A stretch of 64,000 bases of DNA from the NCBI GenBank assembly GCA_904501955.1, contig CAJGCY010000001.1, positions 14,030-78,029 on the forward strand, read 5' to 3'. Within the stretch, counting starts at the first letter, position 1. Each line of letters opens with the position of its first letter. The notes under the pieces were generated by a model, which worked only from the letters and a program-made list of their open reading frames with translations, ran no database searches and was not told where the DNA came from. A program made the position numbers and the translations under genes. Shown in pieces: positions 9,226 to 18,531 of the stretch. Origin of the DNA: an uncultured Akkermansia sp. (GTDB taxonomy: Bacteria > Verrucomicrobiota > Verrucomicrobiia > Verrucomicrobiales > Akkermansiaceae).

Positions 9226-12200
9226 ATGTCACCGTTTTTCATTAAACACCCGATTATTGCAGGCGTTATCTCCATTGTAACGACCATGCTCGGCATCATC
9301 TGCATGCTGGGCTTGCCTATCTCCCTGTATCCGGACATCGCGCCCATCACCATTCAGTTAAGCGCCAGTTATCCGGGAGCGAATGCGCAGGAGGTGGCAG
9401 ACTCCGTTGCAACGCCTATTGAGCTGCAGCTCTCCGGTCTTCAGGGAATGGACTACATGAGCTCCACCTCCTCCAATAACGGCAGTTGCTCCATCAACGT
9501 TATCTTCGAGCCCGGGACGGATGCAAACACCAACCAGCAATTCACCTACATGAAGTACAGCCAGGCAACTGCCCAGTTGCCCAACACGGTATCTCAGATG
9601 GGTGTTACCATCAAGCAGTCCTCCGGTCTGCCCATGCTGCTGTACGCTATTGACTCACCGCAGGACTTCTTCCAGCCCATTGACTTGACGAACTACGCCT
9701 ACCTGAACTTGGTGGATCCGGTGAAGCGAGTCAAAGGCGTGGGCGACGTCATGGTGTTCGGTGGTCGCTATGCCGTGCGTATTTGGTTGGATTCCGAGAA
9801 GATGGCCCAGAAAAACATCTCCGTCTCTCAGGTATACAACGCCGTGAACCAGCAGAACGCCATCAACCCCGGTGGCGCAGTTGGTGCAGAACCCATGCCT
9901 GACGGCCAAGAGTTTACCTACACCATCCGCAATAAAGGCCGCATGGAAAGCATAGACGAGTTCCGTAACATCATCGTCTATCAAAACGGTACTCAGTCCG
10001 TAAGACTCAAAGACATCGCTAAAATTGAGCTGGGTTCCCAAACTTACTCTCTGGCAGGCCGAGTCGGTGTGCATAAGGAAGGCAAGAGCCGTCCCGCCAC
10101 GGTTTTGGCCGTGTTCCAAGCAGCTGATGCCAACGCCTTGGAAACGGTAGCCAGACTGGAAAAGCTCTTCAAACAAAAAGAGGCCGTGATGCCCGAGGGC
10201 ATGCGCGGGTTCATCTCATTGGATACCACCACCACGGTGGAGGACTCCATTGAAGAAATTATCCACACTCTGTTTGAAGCATTGGTGCTGGTGGCCTTCG
10301 TGGTGTTCCTGTTCCTGCAGGGCTGGCGCGCAACGCTCATCCCGCTTATCGCCGTACCGGTATCATTGGTAACGACGTTCTGCTTCTTCCCGATACTCGG
10401 TTTCTCTCTGAATACGGTGTGTTTGCTGGGCATGGTGCTGGCCATCGGTCTGGTGGTGGACGACGCCATCGTGGTGGTGGAAGCGGTGGAAGCCCACTTG
10501 GAAAACGGCATGAACCCGCGCGAAGCTACCTTCGCCGCCATGAAGGAGGTGAGCGGCCCCGTAGTGGCCATTGCATTGGTACTGGCAGCTGTATTCGTTC
10601 CTTCCGTACTGCTACCCGGCATTACGGGCACATTGTTCCAGCAATTTGCCGTTACCATTGCCATATCCATGTTGATATCGGCCTTCAACGCATTGACCTT
10701 GTCCCCGGCATTGTCCGCCTTGCTGCTCAAGCCCAAGAAATCGCACAAATCCCTCCTTACGCCTTTCTACAACGCTTTCAACCGCATTTATGACAAGGTG
10801 GCGGACATTTTTGCCGCATGCTGCGGGTTCCTGTGCCGCAACTTGATTATTGCCATGGCAGCCTTGGTGGGGCTGTGCGTCCTCATCATCCCGACCTCCA
10901 AGGAGGTACCGGGGGGCTTCCTTCCGGCAGAAGACCAAGGCTACCTGATTGCCGGCGTTATTATGAAACCCGGTGTTTCACTGCAGCGCCTTGTGGAGCA
11001 AAGCCCCAAGGTGGAGCAAGCCATCTTGAAAGATGACGCCGTCAATAACGTGGTGTCCGTTGTGGGTATGAACATGATGATTGGCGTGCAAACGACCAAC
11101 GCCATGACTTTCTTCGTCACGCTCAAGGACTTCAAGGACCGCCCGACAATGCCCAATGGCGAAAAGCCTACGGCTAAGATGGTTCAGCAGCGCTTGACGG
11201 CAGCTGTAGCAGCCGCGGGGGTGGATGGTGTAACCTTCCTGGCAGAACCCCCGGCTATTCCCGGTGTGGGTACCGGTAATGACATCACCTTCGTGCTCGA
11301 AGATTTGGAGGGCCAGGGTGTAGCCGCTCTTTATGAGCAAGTCGTCAAGTTGGAAGGCGCCCTCAAAGCGCATCCTGCCATTGCCAAGGCCTCTGACATG
11401 ATGCTGCCTTCCGTTCCGCAGAAGAGCATAGTCATTGACAAGGAGAAGTGCCTCGCCCAGGGGGTGGACTTCTCTGCGGCGAACTCCCTGCTGCAGTGCT
11501 TCAACGGTTCCCGATTCGTGAACTACTATACACAATTCGGCCAGCAATGGCAAGTATACCTGCAAGCTGATGGCGAGCACCGCGTCAATACGGATCAAAT
11601 TGCCAACTTCTACGTGAACAACAACCAAGGCGAGAAAGTACCTTTGGATACCTTGGTGAACATCACGGATATTGCGGATACGGAGTTCGTGCTCCACACC
11701 AATAACTACAATGCAGGCCGCATCAGCATCGTCCCGGCAGAGGGGTATTCCTCCGCTCAGGCCATGGCTGCCGTGGAAGAGGTCTTTGCCAAGACCATGG
11801 ACACGACGAAGTTCGCCATGGAATACGTGGATATGAGCTTCCAGGAAAAGAAGGTACAGGATGGCTTGGGGCTCGGCTCCATCTTCCTGCTCTCCGGTGT
11901 GTTCGCGTTCTTGATTATGGCAGCATTGTACGAGAAATGGACGCTTCCGATTTCCATTTTCCTTTCCGTGCCGATTGCCGTGCTCGGCGCCTTTGCAGGT
12001 TTGTGGATATACGGGATGAGCTTGGACTTGTACGCGCAGATCGGCTTGGTGATGTTGGTGGGTCTTGCAGCAAAGAACGCCATTCTCATCGTGGAGTTTG
12101 CCGTGCTGCAGATGGAGCGCGGGTTATCCCTGATAGATGCAGCCGTAACGGCAGCCCGCCAGCGTTTGCGCCCGATTCTGATGACCTCGTTTGCCTTTAT

Positions 12201-12435
12201 TTTGGGTTGCGTACCCTTGCTGACGGCAGAAGGCGCAGGTGCTTTGGCACGTAATGCACTGGGTGTGGTAGTGATATTCGGCATGAGCCTGGCTACCTTG
12301 GTAGGTGTGTTCTTCATTCCCTGCTCCTTTGTATTCGTGATGAAACTTTTCCGCAGCAAAATCGAGAAAGCGCATCACGGTGCCGACCCCGACGAGGAAA
12401 GCGCATACGCCAAATTAGCAGCAGAAGAGGAATAA
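9226..12435 (+). CDS. RND efflux permease, HAE1 (AcrB/MexB) type
   Basis: Proton-driven inner-membrane transporter of 1069 aa that captures drugs or other amphiphiles in the periplasm and passes them to an outer-membrane duct. It has the usual two-fold repeat of a TM helix, large periplasmic loop and five to six TM helices. The proton relay is intact: Asp412-Asp413 in LAIGLVVDDAIVVVE (TM4) and Lys950 in GLAAKNAILIVEFA (TM10). The N-terminus (FFIKHPIIAGVISI) and SLYPDIAP are typical. It follows the tandem adaptor in the same operon and is closed by a strong terminator. No TolC-like outer-membrane gene is adjacent, so the duct must be encoded elsewhere. Substrates cannot be told from sequence. 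Confidence 0.95.
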   Translation: MSPFFIKHPIIAGVISIVTTMLGIICMLGLPISLYPDIAPITIQLSASYPGANAQEVADSVATPIELQLSGLQGMDYMSSTSSNNGSCSINVIFEPGTDANTNQQFTYMKYSQATAQLPNTVSQMGVTIKQSSGLPMLLYAIDSPQDFFQPIDLTNYAYLNLVDPVKRVKGVGDVMVFGGRYAVRIWLDSEKMAQKNISVSQVYNAVNQQNAINPGGAVGAEPMPDGQEFTYTIRNKGRMESIDEFRNIIVYQNGTQSVRLKDIAKIELGSQTYSLAGRVGVHKEGKSRPATVLAVFQAADANALETVARLEKLFKQKEAVMPEGMRGFISLDTTTTVEDSIEEIIHTLFEALVLVAFVVFLFLQGWRATLIPLIAVPVSLVTTFCFFPILGFSLNTVCLLGMVLAIGLVVDDAIVVVEAVEAHLENGMNPREATFAAMKEVSGPVVAIALVLAAVFVPSVLLPGITGTLFQQFAVTIAISMLISAFNALTLSPALSALLLKPKKSHKSLLTPFYNAFNRIYDKVADIFAACCGFLCRNLIIAMAALVGLCVLIIPTSKEVPGGFLPAEDQGYLIAGVIMKPGVSLQRLVEQSPKVEQAILKDDAVNNVVSVVGMNMMIGVQTTNAMTFFVTLKDFKDRPTMPNGEKPTAKMVQQRLTAAVAAAGVDGVTFLAEPPAIPGVGTGNDITFVLEDLEGQGVAALYEQVVKLEGALKAHPAIAKASDMMLPSVPQKSIVIDKEKCLAQGVDFSAANSLLQCFNGSRFVNYYTQFGQQWQVYLQADGEHRVNTDQIANFYVNNNQGEKVPLDTLVNITDIADTEFVLHTNNYNAGRISIVPAEGYSSAQAMAAVEEVFAKTMDTTKFAMEYVDMSFQEKKVQDGLGLGSIFLLSGVFAFLIMAALYEKWTLPISIFLSVPIAVLGAFAGLWIYGMSLDLYAQIGLVMLVGLAAKNAILIVEFAVLQMERGLSLIDAAVTAARQRLRPILMTSFAFILGCVPLLTAEGAGALARNALGVVVIFGMSLATLVGVFFIPCSFVFVMKLFRSKIEKAHHGADPDEESAYAKLAAEEE

Positions 12436-12458
12436 GCATTCCGCCGATGATTCTTCAG

Positions 12459-12494
12459 CTCCGCTGCCGAAATATACGGCAGCGGAGTTTTTTT
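12459..12494 (+). terminator. Rho-independent terminator of the RND operon
   Basis: Perfect 11-bp stem (CTCCGCTGCCG / CGGCAGCGGAG) with a 7-nt loop, followed by seven T. Confidence 0.9.
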
Positions 12495-12544
12495 GCTTGC
12501 CGAGGTAGGGTAAAACATGTTTGAATATGCATGAGCCTAACAGC

Positions 12545-12690
12545 TCTACCTCCGGAGGCGGTGAGGATACCGCAGGAAATAGATGGGGAAGGCAGTGAAA
12601 ATCTGCCGCTGTGCCGCAACCGTGTTGCCGGGTTGATGTAAAGTCTGCCCGCTCAGTCGGAATGCCAGCCGCGAGGTACGTCTTCACCGT
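12545..12690 (+). promoter_or_regulatory. Cobalamin riboswitch
   Basis: The leader of the TonB-receptor gene holds the conserved cobalamin-aptamer elements in order: GGTGAGGATACC-like 5' stem region (from 12560), GGGGAAGGCAGTGAAAATC (12585-12603), the CCGCTGTGCCGCAACCGTG core (12605-12623), and the B12 box GCTCAGTCGGAATGCCAGCC (12651-12670). The coding start lies about 55 nt after the B12 box, so control is probably by translation or by an early stop of transcription that I cannot resolve. A weak promoter (TTGCCG 12497, TTGAAT 12521) could feed it. Confidence 0.88.
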
Positions 12691-12725
12691 TCGGCGAAAC
12701 ACCGGACACAGACAAAGCAATACAA

Positions 12726-14672
12726 ATGAACATACAGACAGTAGCCCCGGCGCTCGGGGTCTCGATAGTTGTGCCTGTTCTCATCACGGCAGGCGTTGCA
12801 AGCGCACAAATCAGAGAAACGGAATTACCGCCCGTTACCGTTTCCGCTCACACTGAAGATGGCGTACCGGTGGATCGCTCCGGCGCAGCAGTTGAGGTGC
12901 TTGATATCCCGCAGCTCAAAAAAGAGAATATCTACACCGTATCTGAATCGTTAAGTACCGTTCCGGGGGTATTTGTACTGCCGGGCGGCGGTACAAACCA
13001 GCGAGGAAACACCTCACCGGTAGTAATTCGCGGCATGAGCTCTGATGCTTACACCTCTACCATGGTGGATGGCATGCGCCTGTGCTCGAACGGAGGGGAT
13101 ACCATCATCACCTCGAATGTCGTCGCTCGCACGGATTTGCACACGCTCGGAACGCTTGAGGTGTTACGGGGCAGCCAAAGCGCATTGTACGGAGGCGGTG
13201 CTATAGGTGGAGTCATTTACATGGAAACACCGGAGGGTGAGGGAGAGCCTTCTCTGACGATTTTCAATGAGATTGGCAGCAATAACTCTCGCATTTACAA
13301 CATCAGCACACAAGGCCGCCAAGGTGAACTGGCTTGGTTTATCAGCGCCGGTTACTCCGGAACGGATAATGACGTCAGTCAGGTAAACGGTAGCCACTCA
13401 CGGCATGACAAAGCATTTGAATCAGACATCCGCAATGAAGCCATTCGCTTGGATTACCATGTAAACGACGACAACACCCTCACCTTCACTTATCGCCGTG
13501 AGGATTCCGAGTACGGCTACGACAGTATGGACCCCATGTGGGCTACATACAACACCTACAGATTCCGCAGCAACTTAATCACGCTCCGGCACAGTACCCA
13601 ATTGAACAGCAAACTCTCCACCAGCTTAATGGCAGGCTATTACACCTTCGACGCTAAACTTGCAGATGATTACCTGCAAGAGATGCGCAACTTTCAGCTT
13701 GAGTGGAAAAACACTTACAAATGGAATGCGCAGCACAGCACTTCCGCCACCTTGGCATGGAACAGAAACGACTACGATTGCCTATCCGGCGGTACTACGG
13801 AAAACCAATACAGAAATTTGGAAAACGTGGTAGCTATTGCAGCAGAACACCGTTACTCGCCGAATAATGCACTTGACCTAACTTTCGCCGCCAGGCTGGA
13901 GCAAAGCAACGTTCACGATGTCATGCCCTCTTTTCGTGCGGATGTCAGCTACAAATTCAACGCTGAGCGCACACGTCTTTACGGAGCTGCAAGCACCGGG
14001 TATCGGGCACCATCCTCATTCCAGCGCAGTAGTGCCGTATATGCATCCCCCTATGGTCTATATGCCGGTAATCCGGACTTGGAGTGTGAGCGCAGCTTCA
14101 GCGTTGAGGCGGGGGTAGAACACACCATCGCCGGCACGCACATATTCAAGGCAGGCATTTTCAGCGAGCGACGTACGAATGCCATCACGACGCAGTGGGA
14201 TACGGATGATATGCTGACGCGATACGAGAATGACGGGGGCCATTGGAGCATCCTCGGCACGGAAATCGCCATCAGTGGCACCTTCCATTCCATGCCGGGT
14301 ACAGGGTATAAAATTGCGTGGACCTATGTTTCACCGAAAACATCTGATGGTCACCAAATACCCTCATCCGCACGGCACACGCTGTCCGCAGATATACACA
14401 CCGAGCTTTTTGAAGGCTTTACAACCGGCATAGGGATATGTGCCGCTGCCGGCAGAAGCCATTACTCGGAGGCGGCTCCATTCTCCCCTGATAACTATTA
14501 CAGCCTGCGTTGGTATGCTCAGTATCAATTAAACAAAAACGTAACGCTACATCTGAGTGTAGAGAACCTGACGAATCAAAAATACATCACGGAATGCCAT
14601 TATATGGATGAGCAATACTCATTCATTTCCGCCGGCACAACCGTTCACGCAGGGTGCACCATCACATTCTGA
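12726..14672 (+). CDS. btuB: TonB-dependent outer-membrane receptor, probably for cobalamin (BtuB-like)
   Basis: Outer-membrane 22-strand barrel with plug, 648 aa. Signal peptide 1-27 (cut after VASA), TonB box ELPPVTVSA (33-41), plug signatures SLSTVPGVFVLPGG, VVIRGMSSDAYTSTMVDGM and TLEVLRGSQSALYGGGAIGGVIY, and a barrel ending in the C-terminal Phe expected for BAM recognition (GCTITF). The size and the directly upstream cobalamin riboswitch support uptake of B12 or a related corrinoid. The stop overlaps the start of the next gene (TGATG), indicating coupled translation with the solute-binding protein; tonB follows. The symbol rests on regulation more than on residue-level comparison. Confidence 0.88.
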   Translation: MNIQTVAPALGVSIVVPVLITAGVASAQIRETELPPVTVSAHTEDGVPVDRSGAAVEVLDIPQLKKENIYTVSESLSTVPGVFVLPGGGTNQRGNTSPVVIRGMSSDAYTSTMVDGMRLCSNGGDTIITSNVVARTDLHTLGTLEVLRGSQSALYGGGAIGGVIYMETPEGEGEPSLTIFNEIGSNNSRIYNISTQGRQGELAWFISAGYSGTDNDVSQVNGSHSRHDKAFESDIRNEAIRLDYHVNDDNTLTFTYRREDSEYGYDSMDPMWATYNTYRFRSNLITLRHSTQLNSKLSTSLMAGYYTFDAKLADDYLQEMRNFQLEWKNTYKWNAQHSTSATLAWNRNDYDCLSGGTTENQYRNLENVVAIAAEHRYSPNNALDLTFAARLEQSNVHDVMPSFRADVSYKFNAERTRLYGAASTGYRAPSSFQRSSAVYASPYGLYAGNPDLECERSFSVEAGVEHTIAGTHIFKAGIFSERRTNAITTQWDTDDMLTRYENDGGHWSILGTEIAISGTFHSMPGTGYKIAWTYVSPKTSDGHQIPSSARHTLSADIHTELFEGFTTGIGICAAAGRSHYSEAAPFSPDNYYSLRWYAQYQLNKNVTLHLSVENLTNQKYITECHYMDEQYSFISAGTTVHAGCTITF

Positions 14673-16468
14673 TGAAAAAGATTCGCACCATTCTACTCGG
14701 AATCGGTATCATCGCTGCGTTGCTGTATGGCTTGGCCCGTATGGCAACGCCGCCTACCGAGCCTACGGCTGCGGAGCATGACACCTCCCCCAAACCGCCG
14801 GCTGAATATCCGGCTGACCTTGAACAGAAGCTCCGCAGCGTACCTCATATTCACATAAGCCTACATCGTGAAGAGGAGCTCCCGGCCGATATTGTCTGGG
14901 TGCAGCCCGGCGATTTCCCGGAAATCGGTTCCGATAAAGCAAAAAAAGGCGGAACGCTTCGCCTATGCAATGTTGGCCCCTATCCGGCGAACTTTTTAGC
15001 ATTCGGAAGCCCCTCTCCGCAGTTTTTTCATTATAACTTATTTGATTGCATTGAGGTACCCCTGGTCAGAACCCACCCCGACACCGGAGAGGAAATACCG
15101 GGGCTGGCAGAACAATGGGCTGAACATGACGGTAAATTATGGTTCCGGCTCAACAACAAGGCTCGCTACAGCAACGGGCGTCCGGTAAGAGCACGTGATT
15201 TTGCTCTGTATCTATGCATGCAGCATGAATTGGGTAATGTCGCTCCCAGCCATCGTATTTCATCGCTGGAAGTATACGGAGATTCAGTGCTGGCTGTTAG
15301 AACGAGCCAATGTGCCGTCATTCCCTTTGCAACAGCCGCTGCGCATCTGCATCCTGCCGAACCGGGCTTTTACAAAGAGTTCGGCTCAGACTACAGAACG
15401 CGCTATGCGCACCGGATTCCGCCCACTACGGGTGCTTACACCGTGGGGAGAATACAGAGGGGACGCATGTTATCCCTTGAGCGTAACAAAAATTGGTGGG
15501 CTGCAGAGCTGCGTGGCTTCCGCTACACCTGCAATATAGATACCATAGAGCACCATTTCTTAACGGATGAAGCGCAAGCCTGGGAGTTTTTTCTGCGTGG
15601 CAAGTTAGATATCATGCAAACTCGCAACATCGTGGCGTGGCAGGACTACTTACGACAGGCAGATGCAAACATCGCACAGCACCACATAGATTTGATGTAC
15701 CCCATGCCGCCCTATGGTATTGCTCTGAACGCCGCAGCATTACCGGACATTCAGTTACGACAGGGCGTGATGCATGCGATGGATATGCAGCACGCCATGA
15801 ACATCATTTTTCGCGGAGATGTGGAGCGTTTACCCCAATTCAGTACGGGGTACCACCACTTACCGCATCGAACACCGCATTATACCTACTCCCCGGAAAA
15901 AGCGAGAGCTGCCTTTACCGCTGCGGGATATACGGAAAGTGGCCCGGACGGCATTCTGCGCAAAAAGGATGGCACAAAACTCAGCATCAGGCTCGCCTTC
16001 TCCCCCTCGCAGAAAATCAGCACCTTAGTCAACCTTTTGTCGCAAAGCGCCGCCGCATGTGGGCTGGAAATCATACCTGAGCCCCTACCTTGGCAACATT
16101 GTGCCAAATTGATTAAGGAAGAAAGACATGAAATGCTCTTTTGGGCTACCGTTGCAACAAGCCCGATACCGGATTATCGCCGCCACTTCCACTCTGAAGC
16201 AAAGGGAGATGATGCGCCGTTTTGCTTACGCAATGAAATGATGGATACGGCAATTGCTACAGTGGAATCAGCCGCCAACGCAGCAGAAGCGAAGCAAGCC
16301 TGCGCCGAGGTGGATTTACTCATCCATTCACTGGCCATCTGGTTGCCGGGATGGATGGAAAATAAAGCGAACGTTGCAGCTTGGCCCCATGTTCATTTCC
16401 CTCGTACCGGGTACAGAACATACGATGTGGCAGATTCTCATGTTCTCTGGATTTCCTCGGAAAAATAG
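14672..16468 (+). CDS. Family 5 extracellular solute-binding protein, membrane-anchored
   Basis: Solute-binding protein of the SBP_bac_5 (peptide/nickel; DppA/NikA/YejA) class, 598 aa. Residues 4-24 form one hydrophobic anchor without a lipobox, followed by a Pro-rich spacer, then the family fold: GGTLRLCNVGPYPANF near 90-105, IPGLAEQW, FRLNNKARYSNGRPVRARDFAL, TGAYTV, and a C-terminal lobe with QGVMHAMDM. No ABC permease or ATPase gene is nearby. It overlaps the receptor stop by one base (TGATG) and lies in the cobalamin-riboswitch operon, so corrinoid handling in the periplasm is the contextual guess. The usual B12-binding partner, BtuF, belongs to a different family. Ligand unknown. Confidence 0.85.
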   Translation: MKKIRTILLGIGIIAALLYGLARMATPPTEPTAAEHDTSPKPPAEYPADLEQKLRSVPHIHISLHREEELPADIVWVQPGDFPEIGSDKAKKGGTLRLCNVGPYPANFLAFGSPSPQFFHYNLFDCIEVPLVRTHPDTGEEIPGLAEQWAEHDGKLWFRLNNKARYSNGRPVRARDFALYLCMQHELGNVAPSHRISSLEVYGDSVLAVRTSQCAVIPFATAAAHLHPAEPGFYKEFGSDYRTRYAHRIPPTTGAYTVGRIQRGRMLSLERNKNWWAAELRGFRYTCNIDTIEHHFLTDEAQAWEFFLRGKLDIMQTRNIVAWQDYLRQADANIAQHHIDLMYPMPPYGIALNAAALPDIQLRQGVMHAMDMQHAMNIIFRGDVERLPQFSTGYHHLPHRTPHYTYSPEKARAAFTAAGYTESGPDGILRKKDGTKLSIRLAFSPSQKISTLVNLLSQSAAACGLEIIPEPLPWQHCAKLIKEERHEMLFWATVATSPIPDYRRHFHSEAKGDDAPFCLRNEMMDTAIATVESAANAAEAKQACAEVDLLIHSLAIWLPGWMENKANVAAWPHVHFPRTGYRTYDVADSHVLWISSEK

Positions 16469-16471
16469 GCT

Positions 16472-17173
16472 ATGGCACTTCACGTCCGACACACGGCCGT
16501 TTGCTCCACCGAACGGCAAGCGATTGTAAGCGCTCTGGTGCTCTTGCTTATAGTTGCTTGCTACGTATTCACTGTGGGGCAACATCCGTATACCGAAGTT
16601 CAGGATAGACACTCAGCGCAGGTAGTAGCCAATCTAAGCCCGGAGCAGGAGGAAGAAGTGCCCCACCTCATGCACCTCGCCTCAAACGAGCTCCCGGAAC
16701 CGCCGCCCTTGTTAGAACCTTACAGCCCGGAAATTGACACCCCGGAGTTAACTATCAGTGAGGCTGAAATCATACAAGGGGAAGAGGATGAGGCGGAATT
16801 CTACTTCTCTTGCTTCACGCCGGGGCAGTTGATGGAACAAGAAGAACCACCGACACCCCCGCCTGCCATACGCAAACTAACACCAACCCATTCACAAAAG
16901 AGCACGTACACACCGCCTCGGTATGCTGCGACTCCACAACCGTCTTACCCTACAGAACTCTTACGCAAAAGACTCACAGGCACTGTCAGGGTGAGAATTC
17001 GGATTGCGGATACAGGAAAAGCTACCGCGGTGGAGGTACTCAGTGCAACACACCCGGCTTTTGCACAATCCGCACGACGCACCATCCTACATTCTTGGAG
17101 ATTTACACCGGCAATGGAAGGCGGCAAAGCAGTGATTTCATCCGTAACAACGACCATCTACTTCAAATTATAA
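16472..17173 (+). CDS. tonB: Energy transducer TonB
   Basis: Inner-membrane protein of 233 aa that carries proton-motive energy to the outer-membrane receptor. One N-terminal TM helix (about 19-38, ALVLLLIVACYVFTV), an acidic Glu/Pro-rich periplasmic spacer (50-150), and a TonB C-terminal domain (about 155-233: PSYPTELLRKRLTGTVRVRI ... SARRTILHSWRFTPA ... TTIYFKL). It starts 3 nt after the solute-binding-protein stop. No exbB/exbD are present in the window. Being in the B12 operon suggests a TonB dedicated to this receptor. Confidence 0.9.
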   Translation: MALHVRHTAVCSTERQAIVSALVLLLIVACYVFTVGQHPYTEVQDRHSAQVVANLSPEQEEEVPHLMHLASNELPEPPPLLEPYSPEIDTPELTISEAEIIQGEEDEAEFYFSCFTPGQLMEQEEPPTPPPAIRKLTPTHSQKSTYTPPRYAATPQPSYPTELLRKRLTGTVRVRIRIADTGKATAVEVLSATHPAFAQSARRTILHSWRFTPAMEGGKAVISSVTTTIYFKL

Positions 17174-17214
17174 CAGCTCCATCAAAAAAACTCGAGTTAA
17201 CACGAAAATGTTGC

Positions 17215-17243
17215 TTGACGTCACTCGAATCGCGTGCTAGAGT
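17215..17243 (+). promoter_or_regulatory. atp operon promoter
   Basis: TTGACG (17215-17220), 17 nt, TAGAGT (17238-17243). The ATG of atpB is 12 nt after the -10, so the mRNA leader should be about 6 nt at most. Confidence 0.7.
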
Positions 17244-17255
17244 ATCAAGTGCAAC

Positions 17256-18119
17256 ATGAAAGGTTTTGTACAAAAATTGATAGCCGCAGCAATGATGCTG
17301 GGCGGAGTGGCAAGCGCCTCTGAGCATGGACACGCCGGGTTGACAAGCAATTCTCCCGTACTGTGGGAGATTGATATTCCTTTCTGGGAGGGACACACCT
17401 TGCCTATTAACAACTCCTTGGTAATGTTCGCCATAGCTGTCATTTTCATTACCATCTTATTGCGCCTTGCTTCACGCAGAATGCAGAGAATTCCGAGTGG
17501 CCTGCAAAACTTCGTAGAGTGGGTGTTTGAGCTTCTGTACAATTTCGTGGAGGGGCTTACCGGCAGAAAACTTGCGAAAAAATACTTCTGGTACTTTGCA
17601 ACGGTATTCCTTTTCATTCTCATCAGCAACTACTTGGGCTTGCTGCCGGGTGTGGGCTCCATCACCTATGAGGGTGAGCCCCTGCTCCGTGGTGCCAATG
17701 CTGACTTTAACGTCACTCTCTTCTTGGGCTTCTCATACGCCATCCTTTGGTTTATTTGGGTAATGAAAGAACAGGGGCCGTGGCATTTCATCACCCACAC
17801 CTTCGGCCCGAAAGGCGGCCTGACAGGCTTCCTTAAGTACGCGTTGCTGCCCATTTTCTTCTTCGTCGGGCTTATTGAAATCCTTTCCATCTGCGTGCGT
17901 CCCGTAGCATTGGCAGCACGTCTTTTCGGCAACATCTTTGCAGGTGAATCTATCTTGGAGCAAATGGGCGCCATCAGCTGGGCTGCCATGCTGCCCTTCA
18001 TGTTCCTGGAAATCGTGGTAGGCTTCGTTCAGGCATTGGTATTCCTGATGCTGACGGCTATTTTCCTCAAGACCCAAGTGGGTGGAGATGAGGAAGAAGA
18101 AGGCGAATCCGCACATTAA
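17256..18119 (+). CDS. atpB: ATP synthase Fo subunit a
   Basis: Membrane subunit of 287 aa forming the two proton half-channels beside the c-ring. The N-terminus is hydrophobic and signal-like, then a periplasmic segment, then five to six TM helices. The essential Arg is in ...SICVRPVALAARLFGNIFAGE (helix 4 region), the family hallmark, and the last helix carries VGFVQALVFLMLTAIFL. It heads atpBEFHAGDC. No atpI precedes it. The start follows the promoter by only 12 nt and has no Shine-Dalgarno sequence. Confidence 0.96.
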   Translation: MKGFVQKLIAAAMMLGGVASASEHGHAGLTSNSPVLWEIDIPFWEGHTLPINNSLVMFAIAVIFITILLRLASRRMQRIPSGLQNFVEWVFELLYNFVEGLTGRKLAKKYFWYFATVFLFILISNYLGLLPGVGSITYEGEPLLRGANADFNVTLFLGFSYAILWFIWVMKEQGPWHFITHTFGPKGGLTGFLKYALLPIFFFVGLIEILSICVRPVALAARLFGNIFAGESILEQMGAISWAAMLPFMFLEIVVGFVQALVFLMLTAIFLKTQVGGDEEEEGESAH

Positions 18120-18210
18120 GACCTAGTAATCCCCCTTCCCGCTGCGCCGGATCATGTAGCAAACCGTGACGGCAGGCTGAAGACAATAACACAAACACAA
18201 TCAAACTAAC

Positions 18211-18432
18211 ATGGACATCACAACAATCGCAGACGCTGCTGCCTCCCTCGACTTGGCTTCCATCAAGTCCGGCATGGCTATCCTCGGTGCCGGTATCGGC
18301 ATCGGCATCATTGGTATGAAAGCCGCTGAATCCACCGGCCGTAACCCTGCCTCTTTCGGTAAGGTGCTTACCATCTCCATTCTTCTTGCAGCTCTTATCG
18401 AAGGTGTGGCATTCGTTGCCATCTTCATGTAA
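18211..18432 (+). CDS. atpE: ATP synthase Fo subunit c
   Basis: Rotor-ring hairpin protein of 73 aa. Helix 1 has the glycine-rich packing motif GAGIGIGIIG (26-35), the polar loop is RNPAS (44-48), and helix 2 carries the ion-binding Glu64 in ALIEGVAF. The Gln of helix 1 and the Ser/Thr after Glu that mark sodium-binding rings are absent, so the ring is predicted to be proton-coupled. It is flanked by unusually wide gaps for this operon (91 nt before, 99 nt after), and a perfect hairpin follows at 18453, as expected for a gene needing high expression. Confidence 0.96.
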   Translation: MDITTIADAAASLDLASIKSGMAILGAGIGIGIIGMKAAESTGRNPASFGKVLTISILLAALIEGVAFVAIFM

Positions 18433-18452
18433 GAGCGGCTGTTACAATTCTC

Positions 18453-18479
18453 GGCTGCGCCGCGGAGAACGGCGCAGCC
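18453..18479 (+). other. Intercistronic hairpin after atpE
   Basis: Perfect 9-bp stem GGCTGCGCC / GGCGCAGCC with a 9-nt loop, 20 nt after the atpE stop and without a T-run. It is more likely an RNA-stabilising or attenuating hairpin than a full terminator, since atpF-C continue downstream. Confidence 0.6.
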
Positions 18480-18531
18480 CACACTCCTGCTTTTCTCCGA
18501 CTCATTACAACAAACAAAACGCATCCACAAC

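Noticed and set aside
12671..12725. Expression-platform hairpin of the cobalamin riboswitch
   Set aside because: Only weak, mismatched pairings could be drawn between the B12 box and the ATG; no clear terminator or sequestering stem could be supported.
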